62,305 nucleotides of DNA from a bacterium. Lineage in GTDB: Bacteria; UBA10199; JACPAL01; GCA-016699445. Of this stretch, positions 44,440 to 53,920 are shown piece by piece; position 1 is the stretch's first letter, and every line of letters starts with the position of its first letter. Below the pieces are notes generated by a model. It made no database searches and was not told the DNA's origin. It was given only the letters and a program-made list of their open reading frames with translations. The DNA lies in the NCBI GenBank assembly GCA_035454885.1, contig DATIGE010000041.1, positions 1-62,305 of the forward strand, in the 5' to 3' direction. Made by a program: the position numbers and the translations under genes.

Positions 44440-45390
44440 TTGCAACAACTCCAATTTCCAATCTTGACCTTGGCCGTCTCCTCCCAGAGCCTTTTTCTGG
44501 CCGGCTGGAACGGTCAGGGAGGGGTGCAGGGGTGGCGCGACCATCAAAGGGCCCATGAAGACGTGCCCATGGCGCCTGGGCCGGCGTTTCCGTTCGTCTC
44601 CCGTCTCCTGGCATTGAACGAGGCGTCTCCAATCCCGGGAAACCCGGTCCATGTCCACATCGTCTCCAGGCAAGAGCCTTCGGTCTCGGTGCGGTTTCTC
44701 AATTCGTTGGAGGCCCACGGTTTGAGAAAGCATTACGGGAAGGGGTTTGAACAGGGGGTTTACTTGAACGGATCAAGCCCCTTGGGCGCCCTGGAGGTCA
44801 ACCGTCCTCACCTTTTCCTTTCAACCCGGTTTCGGGAAGTGCGGCGGGCGCTCGCGCGAGGGGTTGCGGCGGCGCATTTGCAGCCTTTCGTTCCGCCCGG
44901 CGGGACGCTCTCGGGAGAAAAGGGGAGGCTGACCGTCGCCCTGGACGGCGACGCGGTCGTTTTCGGCGACGAATCGGAGGCCGTCTACCTCCGGGGCGGG
45001 CTGATGGCCTTCGAAGAGGAGGAGATGCGGCACGCGCATGAGCCCCTGAGCCGGGGGCCTTTATACGGGTTCCTGATCGCCCTGGGGAATCTCCGGGCGG
45101 TCTTTCGGGAGGCCTCCGAATCGCCGCTCCATCTCCACCTCGTGACCGCCCGGGGCTTCGCGGGCCAGAAGAGGGCCCAGCGGACGCTCCGCGGATGGGC
45201 CGTCCCCTTCGATCAGACCATTTTCCTGAGCGGGGCGGAAAAGGGACCCCACCTCCGCCGCTCCGGGGCCACGATCTTCTTCGACGACTCCCTGGGCAAC
45301 GTCCGCTCCGCTCATCAGAACGGCGTGCCCGCCGCGCACGTGCCTTTCGGGGTCAAAAATGACCCGAAGGCCGGACGGAAAAAGCCGTAA
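44440..45390 (+). CDS. 5'-nucleotidase (PF06189-like)
   Basis: The 316-residue protein resembles the bacterial cytosolic 5'-nucleotidase family. Matching blocks are TLAVSSQSLF, VHIVSRQEPSVSVRF, VALDGDAVVFGDESEAVY, LHLVTARGFAGQKRAQRTL and a final IFFDDSLGN, giving HAD-like acidic residues. The expected first catalytic Asp motif is not obvious near the N-terminus, so activity is not certain. A TTG at 44440 is proposed because family alignment begins there and no ATG is available. It hydrolyses nucleoside monophosphates. Confidence 0.8.
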   Translation: MQQLQFPILTLAVSSQSLFLAGWNGQGGVQGWRDHQRAHEDVPMAPGPAFPFVSRLLALNEASPIPGNPVHVHIVSRQEPSVSVRFLNSLEAHGLRKHYGKGFEQGVYLNGSSPLGALEVNRPHLFLSTRFREVRRALARGVAAAHLQPFVPPGGTLSGEKGRLTVALDGDAVVFGDESEAVYLRGGLMAFEEEEMRHAHEPLSRGPLYGFLIALGNLRAVFREASESPLHLHLVTARGFAGQKRAQRTLRGWAVPFDQTIFLSGAEKGPHLRRSGATIFFDDSLGNVRSAHQNGVPAAHVPFGVKNDPKAGRKKP

Positions 45391-45469
45391 AAATCCCTCG
45401 ACTTCCGCCGACTTTTTGAGCTAAACAGTCCGGCTTTCCGCAAGACCAATAACGAAGTGAGGATGATTC

Positions 45470-47566
45470 ATGGGTTCCATCGAAAAGGTCAGAAACATCG
45501 GTATTTCCGCGCACATCGACTCGGGCAAGACGACGCTCACCGAGCGCATTCTCTTCTATACGAAGAAGATCCATAAGATCGAAGAGGTTCGCGGCAAGAC
45601 GGGCGTTGGCGCCACCATGGACTTCATGGACCTGGAGCGCGAGAAGGGCATCACCATCCAGTCCGCAGCCACCTACGCGCGTTGGAAGGATATCGAGATC
45701 AATCTGATCGACACGCCGGGGCACGTGGACTTCACCATCGAGGTCGAGCGCGCGCTCCGCGTCTTGGACGGGGCCGTCCTCGTCCTCTGCGCGGTCTCGG
45801 GCGTCCAGAGCCAGTCGATCACCGTCGACCGCCAGATGACCCGGTATCACGTCCCGCGCATCGCCTTCGTCAACAAGATGGACCGCGCGGGCGCCGATCC
45901 CGTCCGGGTCATGCACCAGCTCCGCGACAAGCTCGGGCACAACGCCCACATGATCGCCGTGCCGATCGGCGCCGAGGACCAGTTCAAGGGCGTCATCGAC
46001 TTGGTCGAGATGAAGGCCAATTACTACGACGGCGACAACGGCGAGATCATCCGCATTGAAGACATCCCAGCCGACCTTGCCCCGCAGGCCAAGGAGCTGC
46101 GCCACGAGCTTGTCGCCGCCATGGGCGACTTCGACGACGACGTCGCGCATCTTTATCTGGAAGACAAGGACGTCTCCCCGGATCTGCTCCGCAAGGCCCT
46201 CCGGAAGGCGACCCTGAGCCTCAAGTTCATCCCCGTCATGATGGGATCGGCCTATAAGAACAAGGGCGTCCAGATGCTCTTGGACGCGATCGGTCACTAT
46301 CTGCCGGCCCCGAACGAGGTGAAGAACGAGGCGCACGACCAGGACAAGGAAGAGGAGAAGGTGGAGCTTCAGTCGGTGCCGGACAAGCCGTTCGTGGGGC
46401 TCGCGTTCAAGCTCGAGGACGGACGCTTCGGCCAGCTCACCTATATGCGGATCTACCAGGGCAGGATCGCCAAGGGCGAATGGATCATGAACTGCGTCAA
46501 CCAAAAGAAGGTCAAGATTCCCCGCCTGGTTCGCATGCACGCCGACGAGATGAACGATATCGAATCGGCCCAGGCCGGCGACATCGTCGCCATGTTCGGC
46601 GTCGAATGCTCTTCCGGCGACACGTTCACCGACGGCAGCATCCGCTACACGATGACCTCCATGCACGTGCCAAACGCCGTCATCTCGCTGGCCATCGCGC
46701 CCAAGGACAAGACCGCCACGGCGAATTTCTCGAAGGCGTTGAACCGGTTCACCAAGGAGGACCCCACGTTCCGGGTCCATCGCGACGAAGAGTCGGCGCA
46801 GACGATCATCTCCGGCATGGGCGAGCTTCACCTTGAGATCTACATGGAGCGCATGAAACGCGAGTACGGCTGCGAGGTCATTTCCGGCAAGCCGCAGGTC
46901 GCCTACCGCGAGACGATCACCGCCAAGACGGATTTCATGTACCAGCACAAGAAGCAGACCGGCGGTTCCGGCCAGTACGCCAAGATCGGCGGCATCTTTG
47001 AACCGCTGCCGGCCGACGCGGTGCAGACCTACGAGTTCGTGGACGAGATCGTGGGCGGGCGCATCCCGCGCGAGTTCATTCCGTCCTGCGACAAGGGCTT
47101 TCAGGAGCAGCTGAAGAAGGGCCTGTTGATCGGTGCGCCGGTCGTGGGATTCCGCGCCATCATCAACGACGGCGCCTACCATGACGTCGATTCCTCCGAT
47201 ATGGCGTTCCGCATCTGCGCCCAGACGGCGGTTCGCGAGTTCTACAATCAGTGCAAGCCGATCATCTTGGAGCCCATCATGCGGCTTCAGACGCAGGCGC
47301 CCGAGGAGTTCCAGGGACCCGTGGTCGGCCAGATCAACCAGCGCCGCGGCGCCATTCTCAGCACGGGGACGGTGAACAAGTACGTTCAGGTCGACGCCGA
47401 GGTGCCGCTCTCCGAGATGTTCGGTTATTCGACGGACCTGCGAAGCGCGACCCAGGGCAAGGGGGAGTTCCAGATGGAGTTCCTCAAGTACGCCCCCGTG
47501 CCCCGCAACGTCCAGGAAGAGCTCGTGAAAAAATACCAGGAAAAGCGGGCCGCGGAAAACAAGTAA
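45470..47566 (+). CDS. fusA: elongation factor G
   Basis: The 698-residue GTPase has G1 AHIDSGKTT, switch/G3 DTPGH, NKMD and the EF-G domains II-V. The P-loop uses Ser (IDSGKTT) rather than Ala, as in mitochondrial-type EF-G1 and bacterial spd-type factors. It catalyses translocation on the ribosome. GAGGA precedes the ATG. No ribosomal genes or tufA are adjacent, so another fusA copy may exist elsewhere in the genome. The gene is followed after two bases by a small coiled-coil gene. Confidence 0.96.
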   Translation: MGSIEKVRNIGISAHIDSGKTTLTERILFYTKKIHKIEEVRGKTGVGATMDFMDLEREKGITIQSAATYARWKDIEINLIDTPGHVDFTIEVERALRVLDGAVLVLCAVSGVQSQSITVDRQMTRYHVPRIAFVNKMDRAGADPVRVMHQLRDKLGHNAHMIAVPIGAEDQFKGVIDLVEMKANYYDGDNGEIIRIEDIPADLAPQAKELRHELVAAMGDFDDDVAHLYLEDKDVSPDLLRKALRKATLSLKFIPVMMGSAYKNKGVQMLLDAIGHYLPAPNEVKNEAHDQDKEEEKVELQSVPDKPFVGLAFKLEDGRFGQLTYMRIYQGRIAKGEWIMNCVNQKKVKIPRLVRMHADEMNDIESAQAGDIVAMFGVECSSGDTFTDGSIRYTMTSMHVPNAVISLAIAPKDKTATANFSKALNRFTKEDPTFRVHRDEESAQTIISGMGELHLEIYMERMKREYGCEVISGKPQVAYRETITAKTDFMYQHKKQTGGSGQYAKIGGIFEPLPADAVQTYEFVDEIVGGRIPREFIPSCDKGFQEQLKKGLLIGAPVVGFRAIINDGAYHDVDSSDMAFRICAQTAVREFYNQCKPIILEPIMRLQTQAPEEFQGPVVGQINQRRGAILSTGTVNKYVQVDAEVPLSEMFGYSTDLRSATQGKGEFQMEFLKYAPVPRNVQEELVKKYQEKRAAENK

Positions 47567-47568
47567 CC

Positions 47569-47958
47569 ATGACCAAGTTCGACTCGATCCTGAACGAGCT
47601 CAAGGACCTTCAATCCCGTCTCAAGACGACGGCGAACCGGTTGTGGACCATCAAGTTTTCCCTCTCGACGGCGCGGAGCGAGGGTCCCGAGGGCGGTGAT
47701 TTTCTGCGCCGCCGCCTTCAGAAACGCGAGCGGGAGGAGCAGCAGGAGTTCGAAAGGCTCGTCAACCGGCTGAACCGCGTCGTTTCCTCGCACCTGGACA
47801 GCTCCCTCATCGCCTTCAGCTCGATCGAGGACGTCCAGACCGTGGCGAACATCAGCCGGACGATCCGCTACATGCACAATTCCTTTGCGGGTGAATCCCT
47901 CTTGGGGCAGACTTGGGCCAAATTGAATGCGGCCCTCCCGGCTTTTTCCAGAAACTAA
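47569..47958 (+). CDS. small coiled-coil protein of unknown function
   Basis: The 129-residue product is helical and highly charged (RRRLQKREREEQQEFERLVNR), with a long predicted coiled coil. No family is recognised. The ATG lies two bases after the fusA stop and the 3' end overlaps the next gene by 32 bases, so it is likely cotranscribed with both. Confidence 0.65.
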   Translation: MTKFDSILNELKDLQSRLKTTANRLWTIKFSLSTARSEGPEGGDFLRRRLQKREREEQQEFERLVNRLNRVVSSHLDSSLIAFSSIEDVQTVANISRTIRYMHNSFAGESLLGQTWAKLNAALPAFSRN

Positions 47959-48715
47959 GATCTTCCTTCGGATTTTCGTCCCGGCGATCCTCTTTGCCGT
48001 CCCTCTTTGCGCGGCGGAAGAGGAGGAGGCCGCTCAGGTCAAGGAAGACCGGCCGGTCAGTTTCGCCTTTGAGGCCGATTTCGCCTCCCACTACCTGTGG
48101 CGCGGTTTTGTCGTCAACAACGGTCCCGTCCTTCAGCCGCTGGCCAGTTTGTCCGTTTACGACTTCACTCTCAATCTTTGGAGCAATCTCGTTTTGGAAG
48201 AGGACGGCCGTCAGGGCAAGTTCACCGAGGTCGACCCTTCTCTCGATTATTATATCCGGTGGGGACGCCTGGAAATCCAGCCGTCGTTCGAATACTTTTT
48301 CTATCCCAATCAGACGGATGCGCCTTCGACAGGCGAGTTCTCCGTGTGGTTCGCCTATCCGGTCGGTCCGGTCCGGATCTTCACCGACCAGGTCGCCGAC
48401 GTCGTCCGGTACCCGGGGGCCTATTTCGGCGACGTCGGCGTGGATTTTGAAAGAGGCCTTGTCAGCCGGCTCAAGATGACCGCGGCCCTCACGCTTGCCT
48501 GGGCGACCGCAAAATACAACGAAGCCAACGGGGGCGTCGACAAGGCCGCCCTGAACTCGCTCTATTGGGACCTGGGGTTCGTCTACGAGCCGTGGTCGTT
48601 CCTCTACTTGCGGCCCCACATGCAGGTGAGCGTCCTCCTCGACCCGGATCTCCGCCGCGCGTCCCCCGATCCAACCGTTGTGAGCGGCGGCCTCGCCCTG
48701 GGGGTGTCGTTTTGA
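47927..48715 (+). CDS. outer-membrane beta-barrel-like protein
   Basis: The 262-residue protein has a signal peptide (FLRIFVPAILFAVPLCAA) and alternating aromatic/hydrophobic strands. FASHYLWRGF near the start of the mature part, LNLWSNLVLEEDG, YYIRWGRLEIQPSFEYFFY and a final aromatic F are typical of TIGR02001-like barrel proteins. Function unknown. It overlaps the coiled-coil gene by 32 bases and the ligase gene by four. Confidence 0.75.
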   Translation: MRPSRLFPETKIFLRIFVPAILFAVPLCAAEEEEAAQVKEDRPVSFAFEADFASHYLWRGFVVNNGPVLQPLASLSVYDFTLNLWSNLVLEEDGRQGKFTEVDPSLDYYIRWGRLEIQPSFEYFFYPNQTDAPSTGEFSVWFAYPVGPVRIFTDQVADVVRYPGAYFGDVGVDFERGLVSRLKMTAALTLAWATAKYNEANGGVDKAALNSLYWDLGFVYEPWSFLYLRPHMQVSVLLDPDLRRASPDPTVVSGGLALGVSF

Positions 48716-50169
48716 GGCCCCGGTTCTACAACATGGCCCGGGATTGCGCCGGCCTGTATCAAGACCGACCCGCCCTTTTTTTCGAAGGGGAGGGGTTATC
48801 CCACGCGTGGACCCATCGCGACCTGGCGCGCGCGTCGGACGGCGTCGCCGCGGGGTTGCGGAAAAAGGGTCTCAAACGCGGCGATCGTCTGGTCCTCGCC
48901 CTCCCGAACGGGCCGGAATTCCCGGCGGTTTTCTTCGGGGCGATCAAGGCGGGGGCGATTCCTATTCCCGTTTCGGCGACGCTCAAGCCCGGCGAGATCG
49001 CCTTCCTCAAGAAGGACAGCGGGGCCCGGCTCGTCTTGAGCGAGCCGGCCCGGGCGCGAAAATTCATGAGCGCTCCCGGCCCGGCCGTTCGCGTCCCCCG
49101 AACGCGGGGGGACGATCCGGCCTTTTGGCTCTACACCAGCGGGACGGAAGGCCGGCCCAAGGCCGTCATCCACGCGCACCGGAGCATTCCGGCCCATGAC
49201 GCGCGCAACCGGCTGTGGCTCGACCTGAAAAAGCACGACGTCGTCTTCAATACGAGCGCCTTGAACTGGAGCTACGCGCTGACATGCGGGCTCGCGGATG
49301 TCTTAAGGCGCGGGGTGACCTCCGTCGTCTTCTCGGGACGGCCCGAGCCGGAGCGGCTCCTGGAGGTCGTTCGCAAGAGGCGGGTGACGATCTTCCTGAG
49401 CGTGCCCGGCTTGTTCCGCCGTCTGACGGAATATTTCGAAAAGCGCCCCGCGTCGCGGCGTCTCTTCCGTTCCGTCCGAGTCTGCCTCTCCGCCGGCGAG
49501 AAGCTCCCGGCCGAGATCCGGACGCGATTTCGGAGCGCGACGGGGCTCACGATCCGGGAGGGACTGGGGATGACGGAGCACAGCGTCTATCTCGTCCAGC
49601 CCAAGGGCCGGCGCGTCGTCGAGGGCTCGTGCGGGCGGCCTCTCCCCGGGCATCGAGTCGCGATCCTTCGGGAGGACTTAAGCCCCACCCGGCCTGGGGA
49701 GGTCGGCATCCTCGCCTCGCACCGTTCGTGCCCGGGGCTCATGTCCGGGTATCACCGTGGCCTAAAGGAGGGGAAAGCGGCTTTCAGAAAGGGTTGGTTT
49801 CTTTCGGGCGACTTGGCTTACCGGGATGAGCAGGGGAACTACTTCTTCATCGGCCGCCGGGACGACGTGATCACCGCCGGCGGTTACCGGATCTCACCGA
49901 TGGAGGTCGAGAACGTCCTGAACCGCCATCCGGCCGTGAGGGGATCGGCCGCCGTGGGGGTTGAGATCGCCCCCGGAAAGACCGTCGTGCGCGGCCATGT
50001 CATCTTGAAAAAAGGAAGGAAGGGCACGGGGACCCTTAAGAAGTCCGTGCTGGATTTCGCGCGGCGGAATCTGGCCCCTTACAAGGCGCCTCGCGAGATC
50101 GTCTTTGAGACATCCCTTCCCAGAACGTCGACAGGAAAACTGATCAGGAAAAGATTTCGTTCGGCTTGA
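48712..50169 (+). CDS. AMP-forming acyl-CoA synthetase/ligase
   Basis: The 485-residue enzyme has the adenylate-forming motifs: [16 protein letters not shown] (A3), [29 protein letters not shown] (A7/A8), and the catalytic Lys in [10 protein letters not shown]. It activates a carboxylic acid as an acyl-AMP and probably forms a CoA thioester; short or aromatic acids are likely but the substrate cannot be read. The TTG at 48712 overlaps the previous stop; ATG 48733 is the alternative. It converges with ndk, overlapping by 26 bases. Confidence 0.9.
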   Translation: MRPRFYNMARDCAGLYQDRPALFFEGEGLSHAWTHRDLARASDGVAAGLRKKGLKRGDRLVLALPNGPEFPAVFFGAIKAGAIPIPVSATLKPGEIAFLKKDSGARLVLSEPARARKFMSAPGPAVRVPRTRGDDPAFWLYTSGTEGRPKAVIHAHRSIPAHDARNRLWLDLKKHDVVFNTSALNWSYALTCGLADVLRRGVTSVVFSGRPEPERLLEVVRKRRVTIFLSVPGLFRRLTEYFEKRPASRRLFRSVRVCLSAGEKLPAEIRTRFRSATGLTIREGLGMTEHSVYLVQPKGRRVVEGSCGRPLPGHRVAILREDLSPTRPGEVGILASHRSCPGLMSGYHRGLKEGKAAFRKGWFLSGDLAYRDEQGNYFFIGRRDDVITAGGYRISPMEVENVLNRHPAVRGSAAVGVEIAPGKTVVRGHVILKKGRKGTGTLKKSVLDFARRNLAPYKAPREIVFETSLPRTSTGKLIRKRFRSA

Positions 50170-50566
50170 AGAAGAAAGCGATCTCGGTCTTCGCGGTCTC
50201 CGGCGCGTCCGAGCCGTGGACGACGTTGGCGTCGATCGAGTCGGCAAAATCACGGCGGATCGTTCCCGGATCGGCCTTTTTCGGATCGGTCGCGCCCATG
50301 ATTTCGCGATTCTTGGCGATCGCGTTGTCGCCTTCCAGAACCGAGACGACGACCGGGCCGGAGATCATGTAGTGGACGAGGGATTCGTAAAAGGGCCGGG
50401 CCTTGTGAACGGCGTAAAATTCCTGAGCCTGTTCCTTGGAGAGCTTGATCATCCGAGTCGCGACGATCTTGAGGCCGCCCTTTTCGAAGCGGGCGAAGCA
50501 CTCGCCGATGACGTTCTTGGCGACGCCGTCCGGCTTGATGATGGAGAGCGTTCTTTCCCTAGCCAC
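50144..50566 (-). CDS. ndk: nucleoside diphosphate kinase
   Basis: The 140-residue protein transfers the terminal phosphate between nucleoside di- and triphosphates. Motifs are [29 protein letters not shown] and the active-site His in [12 protein letters not shown]. Length is usual. Its start overlaps sucD by eight bases, so it is expressed with the succinyl-CoA synthetase genes, an arrangement that links substrate-level GTP/ATP production to NDP exchange. Confidence 0.97.
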   Translation of the reverse strand: MARERTLSIIKPDGVAKNVIGECFARFEKGGLKIVATRMIKLSKEQAQEFYAVHKARPFYESLVHYMISGPVVVSVLEGDNAIAKNREIMGATDPKKADPGTIRRDFADSIDANVVHGSDAPETAKTEIAFFFKPNEIFS

Positions 50567-51431
50567 GATAGACCTCCTTCAAATGTTTTCCGATCTCGGC
50601 GATCGTGCGCGAAACCCTGATTCCCGCGGCCTCCATCGCCTTGATCTTCTCCGCCGCGGTTCCCTTGCCGCCCGAGATGATGGCCCCCGCATGCCCCATA
50701 CGCTTCCCCGGAGGGGCGGAGATCCCCGCGATAAAGCCGACGACCGGCTTCTTCACGTTCTTCTTGATGTAATCCGCCGCCTCTTCCTCCGCGGATCCGC
50801 CGATCTCGCCGATCATCACGATCGCCTCGGTGCCCGGGTCCTCGTTGAAGAGTTTGAGGACGTCGATGAAGTTCGTGCCGTTCACCGGATCGCCGCCGAT
50901 CCCCACGCAGGTGGATTGTCCGAGCCCGATCCGCGTCACCTGATCGACCGCCTCGTATGTCAGGGTGCCCGAGCGGCTGACGACCCCCACCTTTCCCGGG
51001 CGGTGGATGTGGCCCGGCATGATGCCGATCTTGCATTCGCCGGGCGTGATGACGCCAGGACAGTTGGGACCGACGAGCCGGGTCCTTTTGCCGTCCATGT
51101 ACCTTTTGACCTGGATCATGTCGACGACGGGGATGCCCTCCGTGATGCAGACGACCAGGTCCAGGTCCGCGTCGACGGCCTCCTTGATCGCCGCCGCGGC
51201 GAACTTGGGCGGAACATAGATGACGGAGACCGTCGCGCCCGTTCCGGCCTTCGCTTCCTTCACGGAATTGAAGATCGGAATGCCCTCGAATTCCTGGCCG
51301 CCCTTGCCGGGCGTGACGCCGGCGACCATCTGGGTACCGTACGCGACGCACTGGCGCGTATGGAACTGACCGGTGTTGCCGGTGATTCCTTGGGTCATCA
51401 CCTTCGTGTTCTTATTGACGAGGATGGACAT
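50559..51431 (-). CDS. sucD: succinyl-CoA synthetase alpha subunit
   Basis: The 290-residue subunit shows the CoA-binding start [35 protein letters not shown] and the phospho-His in [15 protein letters not shown]. It forms the alpha-beta enzyme with SucC to convert succinyl-CoA to succinate with NTP synthesis. It starts after a four-base gap following sucC, and ends overlapping ndk. Confidence 0.97.
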   Translation of the reverse strand: MSILVNKNTKVMTQGITGNTGQFHTRQCVAYGTQMVAGVTPGKGGQEFEGIPIFNSVKEAKAGTGATVSVIYVPPKFAAAAIKEAVDADLDLVVCITEGIPVVDMIQVKRYMDGKRTRLVGPNCPGVITPGECKIGIMPGHIHRPGKVGVVSRSGTLTYEAVDQVTRIGLGQSTCVGIGGDPVNGTNFIDVLKLFNEDPGTEAIVMIGEIGGSAEEEAADYIKKNVKKPVVGFIAGISAPPGKRMGHAGAIISGGKGTAAEKIKAMEAAGIRVSRTIAEIGKHLKEVYRG

Positions 51432-51435
51432 AAGA

Positions 51436-52593
51436 TTATCGCGCTTCCTTGACGATGCGATCAGCGGCCTTTGACAAGTCGTCCTCCGAAATCAGGTTCA
51501 GACCCGATTCCTGCAGGATTTTCTTGCCGAGATCGACGTTGGTTCCCTGGAGCCTGACGACCACGGGCACCTGGATGTGCACTTCTTTCGCGGCCTGAAC
51601 GACGCCCATCGCGATCGTGTCGCACTTCATGATCCCGCCGAAGATATTGACCAGGATGCCCTTCACCTTGGGGTCGGCGAGGATCAACTTGAACGCGGCC
51701 GTGACCTTTTCCGCCGTGGCCCCTCCGCCGACGTCGAGAAAATTGGCCGGTTCGCCTCCGTGGAGCTTGATGATGTCCATCGTCGCCATCGCGAGCCCGG
51801 CGCCGTTCACCATGCAGCCGATATTGCCGGCGAGGCTGATGTAGGAGAGGTCGTGCTTCTTCGCCTCGATCTCGGCCGCGTCCTCCTCGTCCAGATCGCG
51901 CAGGGCCTCGTAGTCGGGGTGGCGGAAGAGGGCGTTGTCGTCGAAGTTGATCTTGGCGTCCAAGGCGAGCAGGTCGCCGCCCGCCGTCACGACGAGGGGA
52001 TTGATTTCAGCCAACGAAAAGTCGCCCTTCACGTAGGCCTCGTACAATGCCTTCACGAACGAAACGAATTTCGCGGAGAGACTGGCGTCGAATTTCAATT
52101 GGGCCGCGACGGCCGAGACGGCCTTTTCGTCCACGCCCGTGGCGGGATCGACGGAGATCTTGAGGATCTTCTCCGGATGCTTGGCGGCGACCTCCTCGAT
52201 CTCCATCCCACCCTCGGCGGAGGCCATGATCGTCACGCGCGAGTTCGCGCGGTCGAGGACCGCGCCCAGGTAGAGCTCGCGGGCGATCGAACAGCCCTTC
52301 TCGATCAGGAGCTTCTTGACGGTCTTCCCTTCGGGACCGGTTTGATGGGTGACCAGGTTCATGCCCAGGATCGCCTTCGCGTGCGCCTCGGCCTCCTCGA
52401 TCGTCTTCGCGAGCTTGACGCCCCCCCCCTTGCCGCGCCCTCCGGCGTGGATCTGCGCCTTGACGACGACCGGAACCCCTAGGTCCTTCGCGGCCTGAAC
52501 CGCCTCTGCGACGGTGAATGCCACGCGGCCCTCCGGCGTCGGGACGCCGAATTTCCTCAAAATCTCTTTGCCTTGATATTCGTGAATCTTCAT
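51436..52593 (-). CDS. sucC: succinyl-CoA synthetase beta subunit
   Basis: The 385-residue subunit opens [17 protein letters not shown], has the ATP-grasp segment [17 protein letters not shown], then [23 protein letters not shown] and [11 protein letters not shown], all standard. First gene of sucC-sucD-ndk. Its start lies 29 bases from the divergent nuclease gene, with an AGAGCGCTCT palindrome (52597-52606) in between that may be a shared regulatory site. Confidence 0.97.
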   Translation of the reverse strand: MKIHEYQGKEILRKFGVPTPEGRVAFTVAEAVQAAKDLGVPVVVKAQIHAGGRGKGGGVKLAKTIEEAEAHAKAILGMNLVTHQTGPEGKTVKKLLIEKGCSIARELYLGAVLDRANSRVTIMASAEGGMEIEEVAAKHPEKILKISVDPATGVDEKAVSAVAAQLKFDASLSAKFVSFVKALYEAYVKGDFSLAEINPLVVTAGGDLLALDAKINFDDNALFRHPDYEALRDLDEEDAAEIEAKKHDLSYISLAGNIGCMVNGAGLAMATMDIIKLHGGEPANFLDVGGGATAEKVTAAFKLILADPKVKGILVNIFGGIMKCDTIAMGVVQAAKEVHIQVPVVVRLQGTNVDLGKKILQESGLNLISEDDLSKAADRIVKEAR

Positions 52594-52622
52594 GGAAGAG
52601 CGCTCTCTAGCAGAGAATCAAA

Positions 52623-53129
52623 ATGGGACGCAAGACCTTCTTCCTCGCTTTTTTCGCCCTCTGGGCCGCCTCCGCCGCGGCCGGGGAGGCGACGATCCAA
52701 TCGTGCAGCGACGGCGACACCTGCGCCGTTCAGGTCGCCGGATTCGCCTTCAAGGTGAGGCTGATCGGCGTGGACGCCCCGGAGATGGGACGCCGCAAAG
52801 GGGAGGGCCAGCCCTTCGCCCGAGAGGCGAAGGACGCCTTGAACCGGATGGTCGCCGGCAAGCGGCTCGAAATCGCTCAGCACGGCTTGGACGGCTACAA
52901 TCGACCTCTGGTGACGATCCGTTTGGAAGACGGGGACATGGCCAACGAACGTCTCGTCGCCGCGGGCCTGGCGGAGGTCTACGAAGGGCCGTCGAAGTAC
53001 GACACGTCCAGGCTTCGGTATTTGCAGGACCGTGCCAAGTCGGAGGGAAGAGGGATGTGGTCGTTGGGTTCGAAGTACGTCAGTCCCTACCTTTATCGAA
53101 AAAGGGCGCGTCTGTCGGCCGAAGAATGA
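52623..53129 (+). CDS. secreted thermonuclease-like (SNase) protein
   Basis: The 168-residue protein has a signal peptide (FFLAFFALWAASAAA) and a staphylococcal-nuclease fold: CSDGDTCAVQV, VRLIGVDAPEMGR (with the metal/phosphate residues), LDGYNRPLVTIRLEDG with the second acidic region, and ANERLVAAGLAEVY. It probably degrades extracellular or periplasmic DNA/RNA. It converges with sdhB, directly abutting its stop. Confidence 0.88.
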   Translation: MGRKTFFLAFFALWAASAAAGEATIQSCSDGDTCAVQVAGFAFKVRLIGVDAPEMGRRKGEGQPFAREAKDALNRMVAGKRLEIAQHGLDGYNRPLVTIRLEDGDMANERLVAAGLAEVYEGPSKYDTSRLRYLQDRAKSEGRGMWSLGSKYVSPYLYRKRARLSAEE

Positions 53130-53876
53130 TTATTTCCAAAGCAGCCTGTTGAACATCCGCTTCGTCGCCTCCCACTCCATCTCAGCGATTGACGTGGTGA
53201 GGGGAATTTCCTTCGGGCAGACCTCCACGCACATTTGGGCGTTGCCGCAGTCCCCGATCCCCCCTTTGCCCATCAAGGCGTCGATGCGTTCGTCGGCGTA
53301 CATCGCGCCCGTGGGATGTTTGTTGAAGAGGCGGGCCTGCGAGATGGAGGCCGGGCCGATGAAGTCGGAGTGCGAATTGACCTGCGGACAAGCCTCCAGA
53401 CAACAGCCGCAGGTCATGCAGCGGGAGAGCTCGTAGCCGACCTGCTGCTCCTTGGGGCTCATGCGGGGGCCCGGACCCAGATTGTGCGTCCCGTCGATGG
53501 GAACCCACGCCTTCACGCGCTTCAGGGCCTCGAACATCCTCGTGCGGTCGACACGCAGGTCGCGGATGCAGGAAAACTTGCTCATCGGCTCGATCGTGAT
53601 CGGCTGGGAGAGGTTGTCCACGAGGGTTGAACAGGCCTGCCGGACCCGGCCGTTGATGACCATCGTGCAGGAGCCGCAGACTTCTTCCAGGCAGGCGGCG
53701 TCCCAAGCGACCGGCGTCGTCGCCTTGCCCTTGGCGTTGACCGGTTTCTTTTGGATCTCCATGAGGCAGGAGATCACGTTCATCGAGGCCCGGTAAGGGA
53801 GCTCGAACTCCTCCCAATACGGTTCGCCGTTGGGGGCATCCCTGCGTCTGATTTTTAGATAAATGGTTTGGGACAT
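53130..53876 (-). CDS. sdhB: succinate dehydrogenase/fumarate reductase iron-sulfur subunit
   Basis: The 248-residue subunit holds a 2Fe-2S site (CLEEVCGSCTMVINGRVRQAC), a 4Fe-4S site (CMTCGCCLEACPQ) and the distal cluster (CGNAQMCVEVCPKEIP). The ATG at 53876 (MSQTIYLKI) is preferred; an ATG at 53888 is possible. No Shine-Dalgarno sequence is seen since a stem-loop precedes. Third gene of sdhC-sdhA-sdhB. Confidence 0.95.
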   Translation of the reverse strand: MSQTIYLKIRRRDAPNGEPYWEEFELPYRASMNVISCLMEIQKKPVNAKGKATTPVAWDAACLEEVCGSCTMVINGRVRQACSTLVDNLSQPITIEPMSKFSCIRDLRVDRTRMFEALKRVKAWVPIDGTHNLGPGPRMSPKEQQVGYELSRCMTCGCCLEACPQVNSHSDFIGPASISQARLFNKHPTGAMYADERIDALMGKGGIGDCGNAQMCVEVCPKEIPLTTSIAEMEWEATKRMFNRLLWK

Positions 53877-53890
53877 ATTGGTTCGCATGG

Positions 53891-53917
53891 CGGGCGAACA
53901 CAAGGTTCGCCTCTACA
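53891..53917 (-). repeat. palindromic stem-loop of the TGTAGGGGCGAAC family, copy 3
   Basis: On the minus strand it starts TGTAGAGGCGAAC, with GTTCGCC closing the stem and ACCTTGTG-like loop bases. It lies in the sdhA-sdhB gap, sense orientation. Confidence 0.8.
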
Positions 53918-53920
53918 CCG

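Noticed and set aside
44326-44733. 135-residue minus-strand frame upstream of the Fic gene
   Set aside because: It overlaps the repeat array and the 5'-nucleotidase start and shows no protein features.
45353-47182. 609-residue minus-strand frame opposite fusA
   Set aside because: Antisense shadow of EF-G.
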